A DNA stretch of 64,000 bases from Anaerolineae bacterium (GCA_025060615.1 JANXBS010000019.1:1-64000); one strand, 5' to 3'. Numbered from the stretch's first letter, positions 13,561-21,764 are shown. Notes: generated by a model from the letters alone, not told the origin. A program made the numbers and translations.

Positions 13561-14993
13561 GTGAATCGTCCCTGCGGGATCGGACTTACGATCTCCAGGT
13601 GGCCGGCGTCCATGTAGTTCAGAATGACCTCGAAGGGGGCCTTGCCCCGCACCCACTTCTCGACGATAACCACTCCGTGCCCAGGGAGGACGGTGAATAC
13701 TACTTGTCGGGGGTCGCTGGGATTCCTGAGCGCCTCAGAGCGAGAAAAGGCCTGTTTGATGCCCCAGGCCTGGGCTTGGGTCGCGCAGGAGACAAGGTAG
13801 TCATAGTATGGGGCATCCAGCGGAGCAAACTCAACGTACGCAGGATGGTAACTGGCCACCCCACGATGGCCGTGCAATTTCGAGCGGGCCATCGGGACCG
13901 GCTCGTTGATGCCCCAACTGCTGTCCAGGATCAGGGAGGGCAAGGCACGGTCCATATCCATCATCTCGACTGCTTCAGAGGAGGGGGGATCGTTCCGCTT
14001 GCCCTGAACATGCCGTACCAGTGCGCCATCCCCGGTGGGCTTAACCCCTATGATTACAGCCAGATCATCCTCGCTGATGTTCCCCTTATCCACGGGCCGC
14101 GCGCTTCCCGTTACGGTGGAAACCAACCCGCGCAAGACGGGATCATAAGTGGCAAAGCAACCTTCGCTATACTGACGGGCGACAGCATCTCCCACGGCGG
14201 GCATGTGAACCAGTTTGGGGATCACCACCATCTCGGTGAAGAAATTGCGCCGGTTTAGCTCCTGTGCAGCCCGGATCATGGCGGATGGCGTCGTCAGCGA
14301 ATCCCACACGGAGCGCGGGATCGGATCGTCCACCACCTCGTGATTGGTCACCTCCTTCGTGCTGAGGGCGGTCACCATACGAAGGGCAATGTCCTCGTAA
14401 AAATAGTCCAGGTCATTGGCCTTCGTTCGGGGATATGCGCCAGCCAGATCGAAATGATAGGCCTCCTTGATACCCCGCCGGCCTACTACGATGAGCACCA
14501 CTCGCAAGCTTTTCGTCTGCGCCTGAATTAGTCGCTCCAATGCCAGGATAGGGCCGCCGCGCTTACCCTGCTCGTAAAGAACCTGGTACGCCTCTGGCGC
14601 AAGGCCGGGAAACTGATAATCCCTAGGATTCGGAGCAGGATCACGAACGAACTGGTCGAACCGCTTCAAATGCCGCTGAAACTCGTCTTCGGGGATGCTC
14701 ACATAGGTGAACACGGTGGGGTTATGCCTCAGGCCGTACTTTCTCCTGGCCGTCACCATGAGGGAGGTCCGCCAGTCAATTAGATGTCCAAAATAGGCGG
14801 TGGTGATAATCGCATCCGTCTCGTTGTCGGGAATGTTGACCACTGAGTGTCCGGCATTTCGCAGATAGTTCAGCACCCCTTCAGTGGTCTGCTGCAGAGC
14901 AGAGTCCATCGGGCCTGGGATGAAAGCTACTTTCACCGTGCGCAGCCACGGGTGAACGACGGTGTTCCTGCTGATCATCGCTTTCACGCCCAT
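13509..14993 (-). CDS. Conserved-looking protein of unknown function, 494 residues
   Basis: I do not recognise this family. The protein appears soluble: no signal peptide or long hydrophobic segment is visible. It begins MGVKAMISRNTVVHPWLRTV and has an N-terminal alpha/beta-like part (KVAFIPGPMDSALQQ, ADAIITTAYF-like strands). A histidine/tyrosine-rich stretch near residue 390-420 reads HGHRGVASYHPAYVEF. The ATG at 14993 is preferred over a GTG at 15035. It has an AGGGGAT Shine-Dalgarno, and the GTG lies inside the terminator of the upstream tRNA-Glu. Codon usage and composition match neighbours. It converges on and overlaps the dehydrogenase by 52 bp. The function is left open. Confidence 0.75.
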   Translation of the reverse strand: MGVKAMISRNTVVHPWLRTVKVAFIPGPMDSALQQTTEGVLNYLRNAGHSVVNIPDNETDAIITTAYFGHLIDWRTSLMVTARRKYGLRHNPTVFTYVSIPEDEFQRHLKRFDQFVRDPAPNPRDYQFPGLAPEAYQVLYEQGKRGGPILALERLIQAQTKSLRVVLIVVGRRGIKEAYHFDLAGAYPRTKANDLDYFYEDIALRMVTALSTKEVTNHEVVDDPIPRSVWDSLTTPSAMIRAAQELNRRNFFTEMVVIPKLVHMPAVGDAVARQYSEGCFATYDPVLRGLVSTVTGSARPVDKGNISEDDLAVIIGVKPTGDGALVRHVQGKRNDPPSSEAVEMMDMDRALPSLILDSSWGINEPVPMARSKLHGHRGVASYHPAYVEFAPLDAPYYDYLVSCATQAQAWGIKQAFSRSEALRNPSDPRQVVFTVLPGHGVVIVEKWVRGKAPFEVILNYMDAGHLEIVSPIPQGRFTYVPSPSGRMVLQLQDE

Positions 14994-15030
14994 TGCACAT
15001 CCCCTAGAAAAACAAGCCGTGAATGATAAA

Positions 15031-15053
15031 CGCACCCCCCAATGGAGGGTGCG
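15031..15053 (-). terminator. Terminator of tRNA-Glu
   Basis: CGCACCC and GGGTGCG form a 7-bp GC-rich stem with a 9-nt loop, followed on the minus strand by TTTATCATT. It lies 13 nt downstream of the tRNA-Glu 3' end, in the right orientation, and before the start of the 494-residue gene. Confidence 0.6.
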
Positions 15054-15065
15054 AGATGAAGAAAA

Positions 15066-15138
15066 TGCCCCCAGGGGAATTCGAATCCCCGTTTTCAGCT
15101 TGAAAGGCTGATGTCCTAGTCCACTAGACGATGGGGGC
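15066..15138 (-). tRNA. tRNA-Glu (UUC)
   Basis: A 73-nt cloverleaf on the minus strand. The acceptor stem is GCCCCCA with TGGGGGC and discriminator A. The anticodon stem CAGCC/GGCTG-type pairing encloses the loop CTTTCAA, giving anticodon UUC. The T arm contains GGGGATTCGAATTCCCC. The 3' CCA is not encoded, so it must be added by the nucleotidyltransferase. Its own promoter and terminator flank it. Confidence 0.95.
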
Positions 15139-15149
15139 TAGATAGCCAA

Positions 15150-15178
15150 ATTGTAACCGAAAGATAAAGCCACGTCAA
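15150..15178 (-). promoter_or_regulatory. Promoter of tRNA-Glu
   Basis: On the minus strand TTGACG (15173-15178) and TACAAT (15150-15155) are spaced by 17 bp, about 12 nt upstream of the tRNA 5' end. Confidence 0.65.
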
Positions 15179-15303
15179 ATCAGGGCAAGCATCCAATCCT
15201 AAGCCCTGCGCTTTTCAGCAATCTAACTCTTGAGTCGGAGTTGGACCATCTTGCCAAGCCCAAAACGCAGTGGTGTCGACTGGGATCTGCCGATCGAGGG
15301 GCT

Positions 15304-15332
15304 TTGTGCCTATCCTCCTCTCATGCTATACT
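15304..15332 (+). promoter_or_regulatory. Promoter candidate for the dynamin-like GTPase gene
   Basis: TTGTGC (15304-15309) and TATACT (15327-15332) are spaced by 17 bp. The predicted transcript would have a leader of about 138 nt before the GTG at 15477. Confidence 0.4.
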
Positions 15333-15476
15333 GCGCGCGATGCGCACAGAGGTGTCTTTTGTGAGTGAGGAGCACCACGGTTTCGTAGCCTCATCCGTCG
15401 AAGCGGATGGCTCCGGCGCTTGTGGCAACAAGCTGAGCGCGCTGTGGGCCAGACGGGTTAGCATTGCGGAGGGCCT

Positions 15477-17222
15477 GTGCTACGCCGGTTTCTCACCTCT
15501 CGACAAGATGAGCTGCTTCGCCGCGAGCGCGAGCTTCTGATAGCGTTGCAGACCGCGCTCCATCGGTTCGGCGCCGAAGAGGCTGACCTAGAGACTTTGT
15601 ATCAAGCTCAGCGCCAGCTCGATGAGCTCTTCCTCCTGGTCGTTGTGGGAGAATTTAACTCTGGCAAGTCTGCTTTCATCAACGCCTTGCTAGGTGAACC
15701 GTTTCTGACCGAAGGGGTGACCCCCACCACCGCTCATATTTATCTGCTGCGTCATGGACAAGCCAACCGCCAGATCAGCCCGGATGGAATCATTCTCCTC
15801 TTTCATCCGGCTGAGTGGCTCCAGGACATCAATCTGGTGGATACCCCGGGCACCAACGCGATCATCCAACGGCATCAGCAGCTCACCGAGGCGTTCATCC
15901 CCCGCAGCGATCTGGTGCTGTTCGTGACCTCGGCCGATCGCCCTTTCTCCGAATCCGAACGCGCCTTTCTCGACCTCATCCGGGACTGGGGCAAAAAGGT
16001 TGTGATGATCATCAACAAGATAGATATCCTGGAGAGCCCGGAGGAGGTGGAACAGGTGGTCGCTTTCGTCCGGGAAAACGCGCAGCGCCTGTTAGGCCTG
16101 TACCCTGAGGTGTTCCCTATTTCCGCCAGGCTAGCCTTGCGGGCTAAAACGCTTGCGGCCGGCCCGGAGCGCGAGACTTTGTGGGAGCGCTCTCGCTTCG
16201 CTGCGTTGGAGGCCTATATCCTGAACGTCCTGGACGAGCGCGAGCGCATCCGGTTAAAGCTGTTCAACCCTCTCGGCGTGGCCCAGCGTCTGGCCGCTAA
16301 ATACCTTGCTCAGGTGCATGATCGTCAAAGATTGCTGCGCGAGGATACAGCCACCACCGAGGCGATCGAGGCCGAGCTGACCGCTTACGAAGCGGATATG
16401 CGACGGGACTTTCGCTACCACCTCAGCCACGTGGACAACGTCTTGCATGAGATGACCCTGCGAGGGCTCGCCTTCTTCGATGAGACGGTACGGCTGGGCC
16501 GGCTGTTGGACTTGCTCAATGCCGAGCGCCTGCGTGGTGAGTTCGAGCGGATCGTGATCGCCGACTCAGTAGTGCAGGTAGAGGCGCATGTAAATGAGCT
16601 GATCAACTGGATGGTGGATCAGGACTTCCGGCAGTGGCAGGCGGTGACAGAGTACCTTAACCGCCGCGTTGCTCAACATCAGGAGCGGATCATCGGCCGC
16701 GTCGGCGGGGCCTTTGAAAACCATCGGCGGGAGCTGCTAGCTTCGGTAGGCCGCGTCGCTAGCGAGATCGTCCGCTCGTATGATCACCGGCGGCAGGCCC
16801 GTGAGATCGCGACCTCTGTGCAGGCTGCCGTCGCCCAAACCGCCCTGGTAGAGGTGGGAGCGGTGGGGTTGGGCGCGCTGTTGGTCAAACTCCTCGCCAC
16901 CACGTTGGCTGATGTCACCGGGCTGTTGGCCGCCGGTGTGCTAGCCGCCCTCGGACTATACGTGCTGCCAATGCGGCGACACAAGGCCAAAGCCGACTTG
17001 CAAGCCCGCGTGGACGAGCTACGCCAACGATTAGCCGATACGTTGACCCATCAATTCGAGGACGAACTGACGCGCTCACTGGCCCGCATCCGGGACGCTA
17101 TCAGCCCCTACACGCGCTTCGTGCGCAGCGAGCAGGCCAAGCTGGAGCAGATCGAGCACAACCTGAAGGCCATCGAGGCCGAGCTCCAACACCTGCGCCT
17201 GGCCATCTGCGAGCTGGCATGA
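15477..17222 (+). CDS. Dynamin-like GTPase
   Basis: A 581-residue bacterial dynamin-family protein, likely a membrane-remodelling or membrane-repair GTPase. The P-loop GEFNSGKS is at residues 58-65, the switch-I threonine in TPTTAH near 82-87, DTPG at 122-125 and NKID at 180-183. Long helical segments follow, with a hydrophobic pair of helices near residues 445-495 that could be a membrane paddle, then a C-terminal coiled coil. The GTG at 15477 has a GGAGG Shine-Dalgarno 5 nt upstream, and an in-frame TAG at 15459 excludes a longer start. Many bacterial dynamins are encoded in tandem pairs; this one stands alone. It converges on manA with a 16-bp gap. Confidence 0.9.
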   Translation: MLRRFLTSRQDELLRRERELLIALQTALHRFGAEEADLETLYQAQRQLDELFLLVVVGEFNSGKSAFINALLGEPFLTEGVTPTTAHIYLLRHGQANRQISPDGIILLFHPAEWLQDINLVDTPGTNAIIQRHQQLTEAFIPRSDLVLFVTSADRPFSESERAFLDLIRDWGKKVVMIINKIDILESPEEVEQVVAFVRENAQRLLGLYPEVFPISARLALRAKTLAAGPERETLWERSRFAALEAYILNVLDERERIRLKLFNPLGVAQRLAAKYLAQVHDRQRLLREDTATTEAIEAELTAYEADMRRDFRYHLSHVDNVLHEMTLRGLAFFDETVRLGRLLDLLNAERLRGEFERIVIADSVVQVEAHVNELINWMVDQDFRQWQAVTEYLNRRVAQHQERIIGRVGGAFENHRRELLASVGRVASEIVRSYDHRRQAREIATSVQAAVAQTALVEVGAVGLGALLVKLLATTLADVTGLLAAGVLAALGLYVLPMRRHKAKADLQARVDELRQRLADTLTHQFEDELTRSLARIRDAISPYTRFVRSEQAKLEQIEHNLKAIEAELQHLRLAICELA

Positions 17223-17238
17223 TATTGCTTTAGGCTTT

Positions 17239-18237
17239 TTATTCGATGTACACGCGCAGCGCGATCGATGGCTTCGCGGCCGCTACTGCGAAATCGCCAA
17301 GGGCGGCCGGCAATAAAGCAAAGCGCACTGCGGGCAGTGCTACAGGGTCGCCTGCCCAGGTGATAGCACACTCACCCTCCATGCAACCCCAAATCTCAAA
17401 GGTCTCACCGGTGCAGTGGCCGACCCATGCGGCTTTGGTCGCTAGTTGCACCCTCTCCACCGTGAAGTACTGACAGCGACTGATCACCTCTCGCCGGATC
17501 CCCTCGCGCATTTCTACCAACTGCGGTGTATAAGCCTCTGGTTCGATCTGGCTGAAGTTTATCACTTCCAGCGCTTTTTCGATGTGCAATGGGCGTGGCC
17601 GGCCATCGGGCCCCAATCGGTTCCAGTCATACACCCGATACGTGGCGTCGGAATTCTGCTGGACCTCCGCCACTACCAGCCCAGCCAGTAGCGCGTGGAC
17701 TGTCCCCGCTGGAATAAAAATGGCATCGCCCTTGCGTACAGGTAGGTAATGGAGACAGGACTCCAGCGTGCCCGTTTGTAATGCCTGTACAAATCGCTCC
17801 CGAGTCACGCCGCGCCGTAGTCCATAGATCAACCGAGCACCGGGCGCCGCACGCAACACATACCACATCTCCGTTTTGCCAAGCTCTCCGCCCTCGTACT
17901 CGTGGGCATAGGCATCGTCAGGATGTACCTGCACGCTCAGATCTTGGTTGGCGTCTAGCAACTTGATCAACAGCGGGAACTTCCCTAGCTCTAGCGCGCT
18001 CCGATTGCGCACTCCCACTAGATCGAGTCCTAGCTCTTCCAACAATTCCGGCAACAGGCGACCCCGGTAAGGGCCAGCGTCCACCGCCGTAGGGGATGAC
18101 GGGTGGCCGCTGATATCCCAACTCTCCGCGATGATCCCAGCCGGCAGCCGTCGGCCGAACATCTCTAGATTGCGCCCACCCCACAGGTAATCCCGAAATC
18201 GCGGCTCAAACGTCAGTGGATATAGGTACTTCTCCAT
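17239..18237 (-). CDS. manA: Mannose-6-phosphate isomerase, class I
   Basis: A 332-residue zinc-dependent isomerase interconverting fructose-6-phosphate and mannose-6-phosphate, which feeds GDP-mannose and glycan synthesis. The cupin signature is clear: KLLDANQDLSVQVHPDD carries the zinc-binding Gln and His, GKTEMWYVL the next ligand, and FIPAGTVHAL the last His. NSDATYRVYDWNR is the usual downstream block. It is the short prokaryotic form (family range about 300-390). The ATG at 18237 is chosen for its GAGG Shine-Dalgarno, the family-like N-terminus MEKYLYPLTFEPRF, and a promoter whose start would lie near 18268, which excludes the longer frame to 18303. Confidence 0.93.
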   Translation of the reverse strand: MEKYLYPLTFEPRFRDYLWGGRNLEMFGRRLPAGIIAESWDISGHPSSPTAVDAGPYRGRLLPELLEELGLDLVGVRNRSALELGKFPLLIKLLDANQDLSVQVHPDDAYAHEYEGGELGKTEMWYVLRAAPGARLIYGLRRGVTRERFVQALQTGTLESCLHYLPVRKGDAIFIPAGTVHALLAGLVVAEVQQNSDATYRVYDWNRLGPDGRPRPLHIEKALEVINFSQIEPEAYTPQLVEMREGIRREVISRCQYFTVERVQLATKAAWVGHCTGETFEIWGCMEGECAITWAGDPVALPAVRFALLPAALGDFAVAAAKPSIALRVYIE

Positions 18238-18274
18238 GTCCGTTTCCTCATCTCTTTCGGTTCCATTAAGCATA

Positions 18275-18303
18275 AGTATACGGGAGATAGAACGACAAAG
18301 CAA
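18275..18303 (-). promoter_or_regulatory. Promoter of manA
   Basis: TTGCTT (18298-18303) and TATACT (18275-18280) are spaced by 17 bp on the minus strand, giving a leader of about 31 nt. Confidence 0.5.
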
Positions 18304-18439
18304 CGATCCAATCCCCTACCTAGGAGGGCTTTCTCTGGCTCTTACTCCGTCTTCACTCCTCTCCTGCACCGTGAGGAAGAGGAACCGAGGGGAGAAGAGG
18401 AGTTCGGAGGCGGCCGCTATACCACTAGAAAACTTCAGG

Positions 18440-18468
18440 TTGACAAAAGCCTCGGTCTGAGGTATACA
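18440..18468 (+). promoter_or_regulatory. Promoter of the Fur-family regulator operon
   Basis: A perfect -35 TTGACA (18440-18445), 17-bp spacer and TATACA (18463-18468). Transcription would start near 18475, inside the palindrome at 18471-18485. Confidence 0.7.
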
Positions 18469-18469
18469 A

Positions 18470-18922
18470 ATGATACATTGTATCAATTATGAGCCTGCTG
18501 TGGGGATCTCGGAGCTGTTAGAGGCTTTGCGACGCTCTGGATATAAGGTCACTCGAGCGCGCCGGATGGTGCTAGAGGCCCTGATCGCCGCAACGGGGCA
18601 TGCCACGGCGTCGGACGTAGTCACAAGAGTGCAGGCACATGCGCCGGGAGTAGGCCGCGCCTCCGTTTATCGGGCGCTAGACCTCTTTAGCCAACTCGGC
18701 TTGGTCCAGGCCTCCGGCTTGGGCAGCGCTGCCACCACATACACCCTTGCACCTGCTGGCCATCATCACCATCTCGTCTGCGTCCGCTGCCACAAGATCG
18801 TGGAATTTGACGATTGCTATCTGGCCGATCTGCAACGGCAACTGGCTGAGCGGTTCGGATTTCAGATCAACGGCCATCTCGTGGAAATGTATGGACGATG
18901 TCCTGGCTGTCTGGAAGAATAG
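18470..18922 (+). CDS. zur: Fur-family metalloregulator (Zur-like)
   Basis: A 150-residue Fur-type repressor. A winged-helix domain (SGYKVTRARRMVLEAL then GRASVYRALDLFSQLGLV) is followed by the metal-binding dimerisation domain with GHHHHLVCVRC and a terminal CPGC. The two CxxC pairs (104-107, 144-147) are the structural zinc site. Placement directly before a Zn/Mn ABC transporter points to zinc sensing, though Mn or Fe cannot be excluded. The start is uncertain. The ATG at 18470 has a GAGG upstream, but it lies between the -10 box and the predicted transcription start and inside the operator. The in-frame GTG at 18500 would give a typical Fur N-terminus (VGISELLEALRRSG) and may be the real start. 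Confidence 0.9.
   Translation: MIHCINYEPAVGISELLEALRRSGYKVTRARRMVLEALIAATGHATASDVVTRVQAHAPGVGRASVYRALDLFSQLGLVQASGLGSAATTYTLAPAGHHHHLVCVRCHKIVEFDDCYLADLQRQLAERFGFQINGHLVEMYGRCPGCLEE
18471..18485. promoter_or_regulatory. Fur/Zur-type operator (7-1-7 palindrome)
   Basis: A perfect 7-1-7 palindrome, TGATACA-T-TGTATCA, positioned across the predicted transcription start. Its TGAT ends and 15-bp size match the general Fur-family box plan (TGATAATnATTATCA). It is the likely site of autorepression controlling the regulator and the transporter genes behind it. Confidence 0.75.
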
Positions 18923-18925
18923 GCC

Positions 18926-19266
18926 ATGTAACGGCAGGTCTTCGGGCTCATCGGCGTATTTTGGCTGATTACGTTGACAATCGGCTGCCAGCCTTCTCCT
19001 ATCTCGCCAGCTCTGCCTGAAGCCAGGCTGCAGAGGTTGGCCGTTGAGACGTTCCTGGCCGACATCGCGCAGGACGCGGCTGGGGATCGGTTATCGGTGG
19101 AGATGTTGTTCCCAATCATGGCCGATCTACGTAGCTTCGAGCCGACGCCCAGCGATACGGCCCGCATCGTCGCAAGTGATGGTTGATCATCAACGGCGGC
19201 GGGCTGGGAGGCGCGCTGATGAAGTTAATGCCACAGGCTGATAAGAGCGGTATGATACCCGAGTGA
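18926..19266 (+). pseudogene. znuA: Decayed znuA-like metal-binding lipoprotein gene
   Basis: Remnant of the zinc ABC transporter binding protein. An ATG at 18926 is followed at once by a TAA stop. The same frame then encodes a lipoprotein signal sequence ending LTLTIGC and the family N-terminus (VETFLADIAQDAAGDR, then RSFEPTPSDTARIVASD). The expected histidine in the 'HSYEPTPSD' motif has become arginine. A frameshift near 19180 moves the reading to another phase, where LIINGGGLGGALMKLM continues the family pattern until a stop at 19264. The remaining two thirds are missing. It lies exactly where znuA would be, between the regulator and the ATPase. A functional binding protein must be encoded elsewhere or the transporter is impaired. 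Confidence 0.85.
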
Positions 19267-19301
19267 TCAGAGAGGCACTTGGATAGGACTGCGGATGGTG
19301 G

Positions 19302-20207
19302 ATGATGGACAACGGGCAGCGGCTGAAACGTAAGGGGCAGGAGGAGGCTTTGTCATCACAGGTTCAGGGTTCCGGACTTGAAGGGGAGCTGGCCCAGTTG
19401 GAGGTGGAGCACCTAACCGTCGCCTATAACGGCCCGCCCGTCCTCTTAGATGTCACGTTTCAGGTGCCCCATGGCGCGCGCGTGGCTGTAGTCGGCCCGA
19501 ATGGGGCGGGCAAATCCACCCTCTTCAAGGCCTTAGTGGGCCTGTTACCGCTACGCCAGGGGCGTGTGCGGGTCCACGGGCGGCCGCTAGGCAGCCATCT
19601 CGATTGTGTGGCGTATGTGCCCCAGCGTGAGGAGGTAGATTGGCGCTTCCCAGTAACCGTCGCCGATGTGGTGATGATGGGACGGTATGGTCGGCTGGGA
19701 TGGTTCAGGCGTCCTCGGCCCGAGGATCACGAGATCGTCCGGCGCAGTTTAGAGCAGATGGGGCTGGCCCACTTGAGGGATCGTCCCATCGGTGAGTTGT
19801 CCGGAGGGCAGCAACAGCGCGTCTTTCTGGCGCGGGCGCTGGCGCAAGAGCCTCATATTCTGCTGATGGATGAGCCCTTTACCGGCGTGGATGCTGCCAC
19901 GCAGGAAGCCATGCTGGCGTTGCTCGATCAACTGCACGCCCGCGGGGTGACGGTGATGGTCTCCACTCACGACCTGAATCTGGCGGCCACGCGCTTTGAC
20001 CGGATATTATTGCTCAACCGCCGCGTGATTGCTTACGGCACGGCCTCTGAGGTCTTCACGCCGCAAAGCGTTCTAGAGGCGTTTAGCGGGCAAGCATTGA
20101 TCTTGCCGGGAGCGCTGGTGATTGACCAGTGCTGCCCGCCTGGTGAATCGGAGAGAGGCCGGAATCTATCCACTGCACAGGCGAGAAGTCAATGGCGGAA
20201 TGGTTAA
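19302..20207 (+). CDS. znuC: Zinc/manganese ABC transporter ATP-binding protein
   Basis: A 301-residue ABC ATPase. Walker A GPNGAGKST is at residues 65-73, the signature LSGGQ at 166-170, Walker B ILLMDE at 186-191 and the switch histidine in STHDLN. The block DCVAYVPQREEVDWRFPVTV is typical of the ZnuC/MntB group of metal-uptake ATPases. The first 30 residues before QLEVEHLTVAY are extra and poorly conserved-looking, so the true start may be later than the ATG at 19302. It overlaps the permease gene by 16 bp and is in the Zur-like operon. Zinc versus manganese specificity is inferred from context only. Confidence 0.9.
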   Translation: MMDNGQRLKRKGQEEALSSQVQGSGLEGELAQLEVEHLTVAYNGPPVLLDVTFQVPHGARVAVVGPNGAGKSTLFKALVGLLPLRQGRVRVHGRPLGSHLDCVAYVPQREEVDWRFPVTVADVVMMGRYGRLGWFRRPRPEDHEIVRRSLEQMGLAHLRDRPIGELSGGQQQRVFLARALAQEPHILLMDEPFTGVDAATQEAMLALLDQLHARGVTVMVSTHDLNLAATRFDRILLLNRRVIAYGTASEVFTPQSVLEAFSGQALILPGALVIDQCCPPGESERGRNLSTAQARSQWRNG

Positions 20208-21007
20208 CTGCGCCGCTGGCCTATGGGTTCATGCAGCGAGGGCTTCTGGCATCGGCCATGGTGGGAGTGCTCTGCGCCGTGGTCGGGTGCTACGTAGTCC
20301 TGCGTGGGATGGCTTTTCTAGGAGATGCCATGGCACACGCCATCCTGCCTGGCGTGGCTATCGCCTATCTGCTGAAAGGCAACCTGTTGGTGGGCGCGCT
20401 GGTGGCAGCGATCGCGGTAGCGCTGGGGATCGGTTTCTTCTCGCGTCAGGGTGTAATCAAGGAGGACACCGCTATCGGCATCCTGTTTGCGGCGACCTTG
20501 GCCTTGGGTGTGGCGTTGATTAGCTCAATCCGAACATACGCCGTAGACCTCACCCACATCCTGTTCGGCAATGTGCTGGGGATTAGTCCAGCCGATTTAT
20601 GGCTGACGGGTGCCCTAAGCGTGATCGTGTTAGCCACCGTGGGGCTGCTGTATAAGGAGTTCCTGGTGATCTCATTCGATCCTGTCCTCGCAGCAACTCT
20701 GCGCTTGCCAGCCGAGCAGCTGCGTTTGCTGATGCTGATCTTGCTGGCGCTAACAGTGGTCGTATCGCTGCAGACGGTGGGAGTGGGGCTGGTGGCCGCT
20801 ATGCTGGTAACGCCGGGGGCCACGGCCTATCTGCTCACGCGCCGGCTGCCGGCGATGATGGCTCTGGCGGCTGCCATCGGGGTCTTCTCCAGCATCGCTG
20901 GCCTGTATCTGAGCTTTTACGTGAACGTCGCTTCGGGCGCGGCTGTGGTTCTAGTGGCCACGGCCATCTTTGTAGGCGCATTTCTCTTGTCCTCGAAGAG
21001 ACGATAA
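20192..21007 (+). CDS. znuB: Zinc/manganese ABC transporter permease
   Basis: A 271-residue integral membrane protein of the ABC-3 (ZnuB/MntC) family with about eight hydrophobic helices. Family blocks are GCYVVLRGMAFLGDAMAHAI, ILFGNVLGIS, and QTVGVGLVAAMLVTPGATAYL with TRRLPAMMAL. The ATG at 20192 begins inside the end of the ATPase gene, indicating translational coupling. It partners the upstream ATPase to move Zn2+ or Mn2+ across the cytoplasmic membrane. No intact substrate-binding protein gene is present nearby. The operon ends here; no clear terminator hairpin follows. Confidence 0.9.
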   Translation: MAEWLTAPLAYGFMQRGLLASAMVGVLCAVVGCYVVLRGMAFLGDAMAHAILPGVAIAYLLKGNLLVGALVAAIAVALGIGFFSRQGVIKEDTAIGILFAATLALGVALISSIRTYAVDLTHILFGNVLGISPADLWLTGALSVIVLATVGLLYKEFLVISFDPVLAATLRLPAEQLRLLMLILLALTVVVSLQTVGVGLVAAMLVTPGATAYLLTRRLPAMMALAAAIGVFSSIAGLYLSFYVNVASGAAVVLVATAIFVGAFLLSSKRR

Positions 21008-21092
21008 TCGGGCGATGGGTCGCTAGGCGATGAACAGGCGACGCTCGTTCTGACTAGGCATATGTAACAAGGCCAAGGGAGAGCCGTGGAGA

Positions 21093-21764
21093 CTATGAGG
21101 ACGTAGCAGCGTCGGGGCTCGTTAGCAGGGCTAGCAGTTCAGCCAGCACCATAGCTGTTGCGCCCCAGACTTTGTGTGACCCGATGGCATAGAACGGCAC
21201 GCGCACTGGCTCGCCGTGGATTAGCCATGTCTCCTCTTGCCGGGTGCGCGGATCAAGCAAGTGGGCCAAAGGCACTTCGATCACTTCCGCCACTTCTTTG
21301 GTACAAGGGAGGAAAGCCGGCCGTTCCTGCGCATAGGCCACGACAGGGTGGATGCAAAATCCGCTGTGAGGAATGTAGAGTGGTGATAGTTCGCCAATCA
21401 CCTCCAAGGCAGCTGTGGGAATCCGGAGTTCTTCCCATGCCTCGCGCAACGCAGCAGCAACGGCTGTTTCACCTGGCTCCATACTGCCCCCAGGAAATGA
21501 GATCTGCCCCTGATGATTCGACACCTTCTCACTGCGTTGGGTAAGCACTAGGCAAAGGGTCCCATTCCTGACGGCGCAGTGCTGCGGACATGGATAGAGC
21601 AAGACGAGCACACCGGCATGTCTGCATGTGAGGTCGGGGTCCAAGATGCGCTCTATACCAGGCCGTGGTTGAGGGGACATACACATCTGGGCAGACAGTC
21701 CTGGCAGGGGACCACGTAGTGCTCGGCGTATCTGCTCAGGGTTGATAAAGGCCTCAGACCACAT
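21093..21764 (-). CDS. Nudix hydrolase, CoA-pyrophosphatase-like
   Basis: A 223-residue Nudix enzyme. The Nudix box reads GGSMEPGETAVAAALREAWEEL, with the metal-binding REAWEE. The preceding LTQRSEKVSNHQGQISFPGG matches the NuCoA motif that marks coenzyme A pyrophosphatases (NUDT7/YeaB type), so CoA or acyl-CoA is the likely substrate. The N-terminal 70 residues are less conserved. The ATG at 21764 encodes MWSEAFINPEQIRRAL. It is convergent with znuB and separated from it by 85 bp. Confidence 0.88.
   Translation of the reverse strand: MWSEAFINPEQIRRALRGPLPGLSAQMCMSPQPRPGIERILDPDLTCRHAGVLVLLYPCPQHCAVRNGTLCLVLTQRSEKVSNHQGQISFPGGSMEPGETAVAAALREAWEELRIPTAALEVIGELSPLYIPHSGFCIHPVVAYAQERPAFLPCTKEVAEVIEVPLAHLLDPRTRQEETWLIHGEPVRVPFYAIGSHKVWGATAMVLAELLALLTSPDAATSS

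Larger units (their letters stand above)
15139..15476. other. Gene-free stretch between tRNA-Glu and the GTPase gene
   Basis: This 338-bp stretch holds the minus-strand tRNA promoter (15150-15178) and a plus-strand promoter candidate (15304-15332). A plus-strand frame at 15241-15540 shows no recognisable protein, overlaps the GTPase start and is not accepted as a gene. I see nothing else here. Confidence 0.6.

Noticed and set aside
15241-15540. Plus-strand 99-residue frame before the dynamin-like gene
   Set aside because: No recognisable sequence, overlaps the true gene start in another frame, and contains the promoter region.
19249-19259. Second Fur-type operator before znuC (GGTATGATACC)
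   Set aside because: Short, different from the 7-1-7 box at 18471, and lies within the znuA remnant; likely chance.
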